Shown here one piece after another: positions 6,891-12,699 of a stretch of DNA of 12,699 nucleotides. The position numbers and the translations under genes are program-made. How positions within the stretch are numbered: the stretch's first letter is position 1; the number at the start of each line of letters is the position of its first letter. Below the pieces are notes generated by a model, which was not told where the DNA came from, did not search any database, and worked only from the letters and a program-made list of their open reading frames with translations. Origin of the DNA: Tannerellaceae bacterium (GTDB taxonomy: Bacteria > Bacteroidota > Bacteroidia > Bacteroidales > Tannerellaceae); NCBI GenBank assembly GCA_031273385.1, contig JAISRY010000153.1, positions 1 to 12,699 on the forward strand, in the 5' to 3' direction.

Positions 6891-6922
6891 TTGTGGATCA
6901 ATAATGCGCTTGTGGATCAATA
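6891..6922. repeat. 13-bp direct repeat overlapping the recombinase stop codon
   Basis: TTGTGGATCAATA occurs exactly at 6891-6903 and again at 6910-6922, a 19-bp period. The second copy includes the last Tyr codon and the stop codon of the recombinase gene (minus strand). It lies just outside the 22-bp array. Candidate functions are a recombinase core site or a duplication left by insertion; neither is shown. Confidence 0.75.
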
Positions 6923-8062
6923 GATTTTCTCGAGGTCGCGGATGAGGGTCAAGTCCATAATCTTGCTGTATATCTCTGTTGTCCTTACGCTCTTGTGCCC
7001 GAGGAGTTTTTGTACGGTGGTGATATTCGCCCCGTTGTAGAGGAGGAGCGTCGCGTTGGTGTGGCGGGCGGTATGAAAAGAGACCTTTTTTTCGATATTG
7101 GCTTTCCGGCAAATGTGGAGTAGTTGCTTATTGACGTTTGAATTGGAATCCATAGAGGTGTTGAACAGGTTATTTTTGTAGCGGTTGAAAATAGCGATGG
7201 CCTTTCCCTCGAAGAGGAGGGAGAGGGGCAGGCGGACATGGATGTCCGTTTTGACGGAAGAGTAGACGAGCCACAACTTATCGTCGATAATGAGGAAGTT
7301 TTCTTTGGTGATCGTCGTGATGTCGGAGAAGCGTAGGCCGGTATAGCAGCTGAAGAGGAACATATCGAGACAGCGTTGGAGGTTTTTGTTCTTCCCCAGG
7401 TTGAGGTTCTCCAGCTTATAGAGCTCATCGGGCGTGAGATAGTTGCGATGACTCTCGACGTATTTGATTTTGTATTTCCTGAAAGGGTATTTCTCCAGCC
7501 TGAAAAGCTCTTTGTTGATGGCCAGGTTGACGTAGCGCTTGATGTGCTTCATGTGTTTGGCGATGGTGTTGCGGTGGTAGCGGCGTTTCAGGAGGTAACG
7601 TTCAAATTCGCAGAGGAAATTGTAATTGATGTCCTTAAAGGCGACGTTTTTCTTGAATATGGAGAGGATGTTTAATGTGGAGAGGTGATTTTTCATGGTC
7701 GACGGTCTTAAATGGCTCTGCTCTATCTCTTCCCTCATAAAAGAGGTAAAGGAGATGGGTGGAGGCTGGCTCCTTCCTTTCGGCTTGTCGGGGATGATGT
7801 TTTCCCCGTCTACGGTGAGAAAAAACTCCAACTGTCCGATGTTGGAGATAAACGCCTTGAGGTCTTGGTTGATGATTTCTTCTTTGGGGTAATCCTTTAC
7901 CGAGCGGTTTTTGTTGTCCCATTGGTTTGGCTTGAAGTACATCTTTATTACGGCATCATTTTTGTGTTTGTCCGGATTCGCTTCCGCTTGTATGAACATT
8001 TTACCTTCGACGTTTAACCGCTCTTTCTGCTTAATAGCTGAGCTGTTCATTTTCTTTTCCAT
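6917..8062 (-). CDS. Tyrosine recombinase / integrase (Bacteroidota type)
   Basis: A complete 381-aa site-specific recombinase. All six catalytic residues of the family are visible: R244 (CYTGLRFSD), K271 (SSVKTD), H330 and R333 (HTARH), H356 (LLGHKS) and the nucleophile Y365 (TEIYSKI). Residues 1-90 look like the arm-DNA-binding domain common in Bacteroidota integrases, about 100-185 is the SAM-like core-binding domain, and 205-375 is the catalytic domain. It therefore should cut and rejoin DNA at paired sites. The ATG at 8062 is used; a second Met (8050) is a possible start. No excisionase, relaxase, phage gene or transposon cargo lies nearby, so it is a solo recombinase. Its 3' end abuts the 22-bp dyad array, and its 5' end is 13 nt after the PD40 lipoprotein stop with no terminator between. 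The protein is richer in Lys, Asn and Ile than its Ala/Gly/Arg-rich neighbours, consistent with horizontal arrival. The target site is unknown. Confidence 0.93.
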   Translation of the reverse strand: MEKKMNSSAIKQKERLNVEGKMFIQAEANPDKHKNDAVIKMYFKPNQWDNKNRSVKDYPKEEIINQDLKAFISNIGQLEFFLTVDGENIIPDKPKGRSQPPPISFTSFMREEIEQSHLRPSTMKNHLSTLNILSIFKKNVAFKDINYNFLCEFERYLLKRRYHRNTIAKHMKHIKRYVNLAINKELFRLEKYPFRKYKIKYVESHRNYLTPDELYKLENLNLGKNKNLQRCLDMFLFSCYTGLRFSDITTITKENFLIIDDKLWLVYSSVKTDIHVRLPLSLLFEGKAIAIFNRYKNNLFNTSMDSNSNVNKQLLHICRKANIEKKVSFHTARHTNATLLLYNGANITTVQKLLGHKSVRTTEIYSKIMDLTLIRDLEKIY

Positions 8063-8075
8063 GGTATGCAGAGTT

Positions 8076-9536
8076 TTATTCTAAAAATATGACATTGATT
8101 CCTTTCTCCTTTTTTGCTTTTAACCCAAATTCCCTACCCCGCCTCTTCACCTTTCCGGTAATAAACTCGGGGATATTATAAGATTTCATAAGACGATGAT
8201 AAAATGCGGTATCCTTTTGTGGCAGGAGAAAGGGTTTGGAGGCTTTCCCCTCTTCATTGATATAGGCGATATAGGGGCGGGTATAGAGGCCGTCCATCCT
8301 CCGGCTGCTGAAAACGACCCAACGGCCGTTGCTGCTCCATGAGTGGTAACTTTCCACGTCGTCGCTGTTCAGGATATCTAAGGGGAAGTGTTTTTTGGTC
8401 GCAAGATGAAAGAGATGCAGATCCGCATCTTTATGCCAGATCGAGAAGTTGCCGTAGCCGGACAGGGTATAGAGCAGGAATTTCCCGTCAGGGGAAACGC
8501 GCGGAAAAGAGACGCTTCCCCCCTCCGCCGCGGCATTGTAAAGGGTATCGGCGACGGCGCCGAAGCGGCGGTTTTCCGCATCGAACGAAATGGCGCACAG
8601 GCTATAGGCCATCCGCTCGAACGCTTCCGGCATCGGCAGGGCGTTGGCCGTACAGAAATACAGCGTTTTCCCGTCGGGCGAAAAGGTGGGAAAGGTTTCA
8701 AAGGCCTCTTGTGAGAACAGGGCGGGCGTGGTGACGATCTCATGCTTTTCCACATCATAGACCACCACATCCGACGCGTTGTCGTACACCTCTATCCTGT
8801 TCCGGTGGTTCAGGTGGAACGACTGCTCCGTCTTGTTCACCGAAAAGGCGATATACCTCCCCGACGGATGCCAGGAGGGATAGGCCAACGGCGAAATGGT
8901 ATGGTCGGTCTTCGTGTTCAATTTCTCTATTTTATCCCCGTCCGTCAGTAGCGTACCGGCATACGCCCGCCTCATGTGAAAGAGCATCTTCTCCGGATTC
9001 TGCATACAAAAGGAGTGGCAATTGATGCAGTTGTTCCCGCTCATTTTGTTCTCGATAATGGCGCTCTGCGTATTGCCCTCCAGGTCGCGCTGGTAGATCC
9101 CCATCCTGTTCCACAGTTCATAGCCGGGCTCGATCAGGCGATAGGCCAGGTAGGGGTCGACAGGCTCTTTCGCTACATACAGGTAGAAAGCGGGATAGCG
9201 TATCCATTCGCCCCGTTTGGCGTGGATGGTGACGGCAACCTGTCCGCCCCGGGCTCCGGCCAGCAGCTTTCGCCATGCCGAAGGGGGGATGGTGAATTGC
9301 CCGCCCCCGGCCTTTACCGTCAGTTGCCGGCCATTGGCGTCGAAGCGGGCGTATGCCTCTTCCGAAGGGTTGATCAGGGCGAAATTAAGCGGGGCGATAT
9401 TGTAGGGAATCCTTACCCCGGCATAGTCGGGGAAAAGCGCCGGCAGGCTGTCCGCCTCTTTCCCCTCCGGTATCCGGTGGGTGCACGACACGAGCCATGC
9501 CGCCGCCGCGATATAATAGATTATGATGTGTTTCAT
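8076..9536 (-). CDS. Lipoprotein with c-type haem motif (CxxCH) and PD40/TolB-like propeller
   Basis: The ATG at 9536 gives 486 aa beginning with a lipoprotein signal peptide: MKHIIIYYIAAAAWLVSC, lipobox LVSC with Cys18. A start 54 nt further upstream would hide this signal and lie in the preceding gene, while a strong purine-rich ribosome site precedes 9536. CINCH at 170-174 is a CxxCH c-type haem-binding motif; another Cys follows at 177. The second half holds PD40-like strands of a beta-propeller: YPSWHPSGRYIAFS (219-232), FPTFSPDGKTLYF (282-294), FPRVSPDGKFLLYT (344-357) and YHSWSSNGRWVVFS (397-410). Residues 20-165 are beta-rich without a family I can name. It should be exported and lipid-anchored outside the inner membrane. 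A monohaem electron carrier or sensor is an inference from the motif. It lies 16 nt after the DUF6057-like gene, so the two probably work together at the envelope. Confidence 0.75.
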   Translation of the reverse strand: MKHIIIYYIAAAAWLVSCTHRIPEGKEADSLPALFPDYAGVRIPYNIAPLNFALINPSEEAYARFDANGRQLTVKAGGGQFTIPPSAWRKLLAGARGGQVAVTIHAKRGEWIRYPAFYLYVAKEPVDPYLAYRLIEPGYELWNRMGIYQRDLEGNTQSAIIENKMSGNNCINCHSFCMQNPEKMLFHMRRAYAGTLLTDGDKIEKLNTKTDHTISPLAYPSWHPSGRYIAFSVNKTEQSFHLNHRNRIEVYDNASDVVVYDVEKHEIVTTPALFSQEAFETFPTFSPDGKTLYFCTANALPMPEAFERMAYSLCAISFDAENRRFGAVADTLYNAAAEGGSVSFPRVSPDGKFLLYTLSGYGNFSIWHKDADLHLFHLATKKHFPLDILNSDDVESYHSWSSNGRWVVFSSRRMDGLYTRPYIAYINEEGKASKPFLLPQKDTAFYHRLMKSYNIPEFITGKVKRRGREFGLKAKKEKGINVIFLE

Positions 9537-9552
9537 CCTCTCCTCCTCCCTT
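9537..9552 (-). promoter_or_regulatory. Strong ribosome binding site that fixes the lipoprotein start
   Basis: The whole 16-nt gap between the DUF6057-like stop and the ATG at 9536 is purine on the minus strand (AAGGGAGGAGGAGAGG). It contains two GGAGG cores. Such a strong Shine-Dalgarno is unusual in this window and supports the start at 9536 over the longer frame. Confidence 0.7.
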
Positions 9553-11322
9553 TTATTTAAACATGAAATAGAACCAATAGGTATCGCCATACGCGCGACT
9601 CATCAACCCGGGCAACGCCTGGCTGTTCCTCTTCTGGTCGACCACCGTCCTTTTGTATTCCGCAAAGCGCCGGATTACCGCCTCCGAAATATCGAAGCGC
9701 TTCCAATACTCCTGATCCTGCTCCGAGAGGATAATCACAGCCTCCTGAAAACTGGCGGGCAAGGCCGGAAGCGTCTCCGTCCCGTAATAGCGCTCGATCA
9801 TCTGCTGGAAAAGATCCAACCTTTTCGACAACAGGTAAAACGCGCCGGCATAGTGTATGGAGGCCTTGTCCGACGGATTGGCTTCCGCCGCTTGCAGCAG
9901 CGCCATATCCAGCCCGCTCGTCGCATGCAGGGCGGTGGTCTGCGCTAAGGCCCTTCTCTTGTTGCCCAACAGGGGGTCTTTTTCTACTTCGGCGTCGTGA
10001 TAGAGGAAGCGGCGGTGCGCCGTCGCCCATTCGCCGTAATAAAACGTCTCTTCCAGGAGGCAGATGTATTTTTCCGCAACCGGGTATGCGCCATAGATCA
10101 GGTTCGTCTGTACCAGCCGCTTCAGCGCATCCGGGCAGCCCTCGCCGGGGGAACAGACGTAGGCGTCGAACGCCATTTGCTGCGAAAGGGCGATGGCGTT
10201 CATCGTAAAGTAAACCTCATTCAATAAACCGGAAATGAACCCCATCTGATTCTTATTCACCAACAGCCCGTCCAACCCGTGCTGGTCGTACGCGAACATC
10301 TTATCCGCCAGCTCCCCTTTCTGCGCCAACGCCATATTGACATAACAGAGGGGCAGGTAATTGGTCAGCCTCCCCTTGCAACGCTCCAAGATACGATCCC
10401 ATTGCTCCGTCCGGGCATAATAGCTCAGCTCTTTCACCTTATATGATTTTGAATCCAAATGGGACGAAACGCTCCACCAGCACAGCGCGGCGAGCAGCAA
10501 AACCTGCACGGCGGATTCTCCCGCCGCCCTCTTAACCGAACGCATCCGCCCTTTCCCCGCCATATACGCCATAACGGGAACGGCCAACAGGACAATCCAC
10601 GAATAATACAGCGCCATTTCCGGCTTCAGGAGGGGATTGTAATAGATGTCGGGAAAGAAAGCGAAGCGGTAGGCGCCGAACAACGAAAAGTACACGCCGG
10701 ACGCCCCGAGCACAAACGCTTCGGCAGGCAGAACCGGCAGGAAACCGATGCGCCGCCCTTTATGGAGCGCCTCAATCACCGCCACCGATAAAGCATATAA
10801 AACGTAAACGGAACCGGCCAGCCAGAAAAGAAGAGCCGTCAGGAAAACGGCGACGCCCAGCCGGACGCTAAAACGGGCGATGCCTGCCGTCAGGAAAAGA
10901 AAGAAGAGCGCCAGCACGTACGAAACCGTCCCCCAGGCCATATACAGGTTACTGAAATGGATGCACAGCAAGGCGACGACGGGCAATAGCGGCAGGATAA
11001 ACAGGTTAGCCCGTGGCGCAACCCGCCGTATGACACCCTCCGTACATACGCCGGCCAGCGTCAACAGGCCGGCGGTAATAGCCGCCCCCGCATACGGCAG
11101 GATAAAAAACTGGACGAGCCATTCCGACAGCCACAGGGTAAACCCTCCGGGCGCCGCGGCTTTCTCCGCCAGGTAATACCCTGTCGACAGGAACAGCTGG
11201 TTTTGTTCGATAAAATAGAAATGAAACGCATAGCAGGCCTGCAGGAGGGCGAAGAGTATGCCCCACACGGCAAGCCAGAAAAGAAGCGGTCTCGAAATGG
11301 CCAGTACGCGGTTGTTTTTCAT
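9553..11322 (-). CDS. DUF6057-like multispanning membrane protein with helical C-terminal half
   Basis: The protein has 589 aa. The N-terminal half is hydrophobic, with about eight likely membrane helices (roughly 12-34, 64-95, 104-122, 128-147, 153-186, 196-215, 238-255 and 271-286). Residues from about 295 to 589 are soluble and helical, with TPR-like repeats of aromatic and leucine positions (for example ELSYYARTEQWDRILERCKG, then paired helices to the end). The overall plan and its pairing with a PD40 lipoprotein resemble the Bacteroidota family DUF6057. I assign that from memory, not by alignment. No catalytic motif is visible, so function is unknown; an inner-membrane anchor or assembly factor for the lipoprotein is speculation. 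The gene starts 24 nt after the argB stop and ends 16 nt before the lipoprotein start, so the three are probably one transcript. Confidence 0.7.
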   Translation of the reverse strand: MKNNRVLAISRPLLFWLAVWGILFALLQACYAFHFYFIEQNQLFLSTGYYLAEKAAAPGGFTLWLSEWLVQFFILPYAGAAITAGLLTLAGVCTEGVIRRVAPRANLFILPLLPVVALLCIHFSNLYMAWGTVSYVLALFFLFLTAGIARFSVRLGVAVFLTALLFWLAGSVYVLYALSVAVIEALHKGRRIGFLPVLPAEAFVLGASGVYFSLFGAYRFAFFPDIYYNPLLKPEMALYYSWIVLLAVPVMAYMAGKGRMRSVKRAAGESAVQVLLLAALCWWSVSSHLDSKSYKVKELSYYARTEQWDRILERCKGRLTNYLPLCYVNMALAQKGELADKMFAYDQHGLDGLLVNKNQMGFISGLLNEVYFTMNAIALSQQMAFDAYVCSPGEGCPDALKRLVQTNLIYGAYPVAEKYICLLEETFYYGEWATAHRRFLYHDAEVEKDPLLGNKRRALAQTTALHATSGLDMALLQAAEANPSDKASIHYAGAFYLLSKRLDLFQQMIERYYGTETLPALPASFQEAVIILSEQDQEYWKRFDISEAVIRRFAEYKRTVVDQKRNSQALPGLMSRAYGDTYWFYFMFK

Positions 11323-11346
11323 GTTTCAAAAGGTTAGTGGTTTATG

Positions 11347-12120
11347 TCAGTATACGCGCGTTCCCTCTTGCCGCCCGATGGCGGAAGCGTGGGTGATCAC
11401 CACCTGCCTTACTCCGGCGTCGAGGGCGTCGAACGCGTTCTCAAGTTTAGGGATCATCCCTCCCTGTATGATGCCTTGGGCGAGGTATTGCCGGTATGTG
11501 GCGCGGTTGATCTCCGGTATCACGCTTCCGTCGTCCCCCTCATCCCGCAAAACCCCTCTCTTTTCAAAGCAGAAGACCAGCGTCACGTCGAAGTAACCGG
11601 CTAACGCCTTGGCCGTTTCCCCGGCAATAACGTCGGCGTTCGTATTAAGCAAAAGCCCATGCCCGTCGTGCGTCAGCGGAGCCAGCGCCGGAACGACGCC
11701 TTGCCGTATCAGCGTAGCCAGTATGCCGGCGTTCACCTCCCTGATATCTCCCACATAGCCGTAGTCCACCTCTTTCACCGGACGTTTGTCCGAGCGGATC
11801 AGGTTCAAGTCCGCACCGGTCAGCCCCAACGCATTCACGCCCAAAGCCTGCAACCCGGCTACTATATGCTTATTGACTGCCCCCCCGTACACCATCGTGA
11901 CGACTTCGAGCATCTCCCTGTCCGTAACCCGGCGTCCGTCGACCATCTTGTTCTCGATCCCCAGCCGTTCCGCCAACCGTGTCGCCGAACGCCCCCCTCC
12001 ATGCACGAGGAGGCGATGCCCCTCAATGGCGGCGAAATCGTGCAATAACCGGCGAAGCGTCACCTCTTCCTCGACTATTTTCCCCCCTACTTTGATCAAA
12101 GTCAGTCTTTCTTTTCCCAT
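11347..12120 (-). CDS. argB: Acetylglutamate kinase (possibly acting on N-succinylglutamate)
   Basis: This 257-aa amino acid kinase performs the second step of arginine synthesis, phosphorylating N-acyl-glutamate with ATP in the cytoplasm. The N-terminal KVGGKIV (10-16), the glycine loop HGGGRSA (40-46), RVTD (64-67), NTNAD (159-163) and GGMIPKLENA (220-229) are the expected nucleotide- and substrate-binding motifs. The short N-terminus lacks the extra helix of arginine-inhibited hexameric enzymes, so E. coli-like insensitivity is likely. In Bacteroides fragilis the later transcarbamylase uses N-succinyl-ornithine, so the substrate here may be N-succinylglutamate; the sequence alone does not decide this. 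No other arginine gene is in the window. The gene leads a row with two envelope genes that have no obvious link to arginine. Its promoter region faces that of tRNA-Gly. Confidence 0.92.
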   Translation of the reverse strand: MGKERLTLIKVGGKIVEEEVTLRRLLHDFAAIEGHRLLVHGGGRSATRLAERLGIENKMVDGRRVTDREMLEVVTMVYGGAVNKHIVAGLQALGVNALGLTGADLNLIRSDKRPVKEVDYGYVGDIREVNAGILATLIRQGVVPALAPLTHDGHGLLLNTNADVIAGETAKALAGYFDVTLVFCFEKRGVLRDEGDDGSVIPEINRATYRQYLAQGIIQGGMIPKLENAFDALDAGVRQVVITHASAIGRQEGTRVY

Positions 12121-12140
12121 AATTCAAAAATAATTCGCCT

Positions 12141-12148
12141 CAAAGTTA
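12141..12148 (-). promoter_or_regulatory. Candidate -7 box of argB
   Basis: The minus strand reads TAACTTTG, a TAnnTTTG match, 20 nt before the argB ATG. The expected -33 region would fall at about 12167-12175, on top of the tRNA -7 box. No clear TTTG is found there. Confidence 0.5.
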
Positions 12149-12168
12149 CAAAAAAAAGAAAGATTTAC

Positions 12169-12176
12169 TACATTTG
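12169..12176 (+). promoter_or_regulatory. Candidate -7 box of tRNA-Gly
   Basis: TACATTTG matches TAnnTTTG and ends 10 nt before the mature tRNA 5' end, giving a very short 5' leader. Its -33 region overlaps the argB -7 box on the opposite strand. Confidence 0.55.
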
Positions 12177-12186
12177 CACCCATAAC

Positions 12187-12259
12187 GCGGTAGTAGCTCA
12201 GTTGGTAGAGCATCAGCTTCCCAAGCTGAGGGTCACGAGTTCGAATCTCGCCTACCGCT
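12187..12259 (+). tRNA. tRNA-Gly, anticodon CCC
   Basis: The 73-nt gene folds into a full cloverleaf. The acceptor stem GCGGTAG (12187-12193) pairs with CTACCGC (12252-12258). The D stem is GCTC/GAGC, the anticodon stem TCAGC/GCTGA encloses the loop TTCCCAA, and the T arm has TTCGAAT. Bases 34-36 are CCC, so it reads GGG glycine codons. The discriminator base is T, as usual for tRNA-Gly, and CCA is not encoded. No copy of its 3' end appears downstream in the window, so nothing shows use as an attachment site. Confidence 0.97.
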
Positions 12260-12620
12260 CTCTTCACTAATAATCAACACGATACCTCCTCCCTCATCTT
12301 CCTCCTCCTCCGAATTTCCAGGATAAAAGAATTTTCAAAATAAAAAAAAATACCTGCCTCGCCCACCCCTAAAAGTCATTGCTAACGCAATCCCTGCGGA
12401 AATTGTAGAAGAAAACACGACAAAACCCCGCATGCCTGCCCCAGGTATGCGAACAATAATCATGGAATGATGATTCGTCGTCATTATAAACGCAGCGTCG
12501 GCAATCCAGAAGGTGCCCACTAAAACCTCATTTTCACCTAATTCCCTAAACACAGACCTCCAATACTACCCTACGCAAACAAAGAGTTGTAGAAGATTCC
12601 TTCGTAAAGAGAAAAATCAC
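12260..12620. other. Non-coding block with three consecutive hairpins, possible dispersed repeat
   Basis: No supported gene lies here. A C/T-rich tract (about 12285-12311) and an A-rich stretch come first. Then three stem-loops follow. ATTGC/GCAAT (12378-12391) has loop TAAC and a GTCATTGC...GCAATCCC context like common interspersed bacterial repeats. A 10-bp stem joins 12429-12438 and 12442-12451 (one G-T) around CCC. An 8-bp stem joins 12466-12473 and 12478-12485 around TTCG. The 10-mer TTGTAGAAGA occurs at 12403 and again at 12587. The block may be a REP/MITE-like element or the leader of the gene at 12633. No canonical terminator follows the tRNA. A GTG-started 72-codon frame on the minus strand (12553-12335) is not supported as a gene. 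Confidence 0.5.
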
Positions 12621-12628
12621 TAAATTTG
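12621..12628 (+). promoter_or_regulatory. -7 box TAAATTTG directly before the gene at the window end
   Basis: TAAATTTG matches TAnnTTTG and ends 4 nt before the ATG at 12633. This is the same spacing as the box before the HU/SPOR gene at 202, again implying a leaderless or nearly leaderless message. Confidence 0.5.
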
Positions 12629-12632
12629 CATC

Positions 12633-12699
12633 ATGAGTCAATTATTATTACCCTTGTTTCCATCGGGAACTCATCTGATCACCCCCACCCTTGGGGTTT
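12633..12699 (+). CDS. Start of an unidentified gene, possibly a transposase, cut by the window end
   Basis: Only 22 complete codons are present, reading MSQLLLPLFPSGTHLITPTL and on. The frame is open to the edge, begins with ATG and has a -7 box just upstream. The N-terminus (short, Leu/Pro-rich, LLLPLFP...) recalls Bacteroidota transposase-like proteins with an N-terminal winged-helix region, but 22 residues cannot decide this. No terminal inverted repeat has been identified upstream. Treat the product as unknown. Confidence 0.5.
   Translation, partial: MSQLLLPLFPSGTHLITPTLGV

Noticed and set aside
9537..9590. Longer start for the PD40 lipoprotein
   Set aside because: It would mask the signal peptide and overlap the DUF6057-like gene. 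The purine-rich ribosome site fits the ATG at 9536.
12187..12259. tRNA-Gly as the attachment site of an integrated element
   Set aside because: No duplicate of the tRNA 3' end is found in the window, and the recombinase is about 4 kb away behind conserved genes.
12335..12553. 72-codon minus-strand frame with GTG start and a GGAGG nearby
   Set aside because: It runs through three hairpins, has low-complexity Gly/Arg ends and no recognisable domain. It looks like a translation of a repeat rather than a gene.

Overview
The window looks like a piece of a Bacteroidales (Bacteroidota) chromosome. Four things point there: TAnnTTTG-type -7 promoter boxes, a CCDC81-type HU/SPOR protein, a DUF5063 - 3'-5' exonuclease - RlmI gene row, and an argB - DUF6057-like - PD40 lipoprotein row. 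By eye the coding DNA is GC-rich for the order, which may suit a Tannerellaceae/Porphyromonadaceae-like genome. The genus cannot be fixed from the sequence.

Layout, left to right. (1) The 3' end of a 5S rRNA and its terminator close an rRNA operon. (2) A plus-strand pair follows: an HU/SPOR membrane protein and a PIF1-like helicase with C-terminal TPRs, whose only usable start is TTG. A bidirectional terminator (3205-3246) separates this pair from converging minus-strand genes. (3) The minus-strand operon DUF5063 protein -> DEDDy exonuclease -> RlmI-like rRNA methyltransferase -> malate dehydrogenase (6551 down to 3263) has two ATGA stop/start overlaps. (4) A 365-bp non-coding block (6552-6916) holds a striking 22-bp-periodic, dyad-symmetric repeat array. 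(5) A complete tyrosine recombinase (8062-6917) lies beside the array, and its stop codon falls inside a 13-bp direct repeat. (6) A minus-strand row argB -> DUF6057-like membrane protein -> lipoprotein with a CxxCH haem motif and PD40 propeller (12120 down to 8076) runs straight into the recombinase with a 13-nt gap. (7) tRNA-Gly(CCC) is divergent from argB. (8) About 370 bp of hairpin-rich non-coding DNA leads to the first 22 codons of an unidentified, possibly transposase-like, gene cut by the window end.

Most of the window is ordinary chromosomal housekeeping. The accessory-looking part is the recombinase plus its array (6642-8062), set between two conserved operons. The array is a 232-bp imperfect dyad built on a 22-bp lattice (about two helical turns), centred on 6757.5. 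It is the strongest candidate here for an undescribed element: a recombinase recognition site, a co-operative operator, or a structured RNA. None of these roles can be shown from sequence alone.
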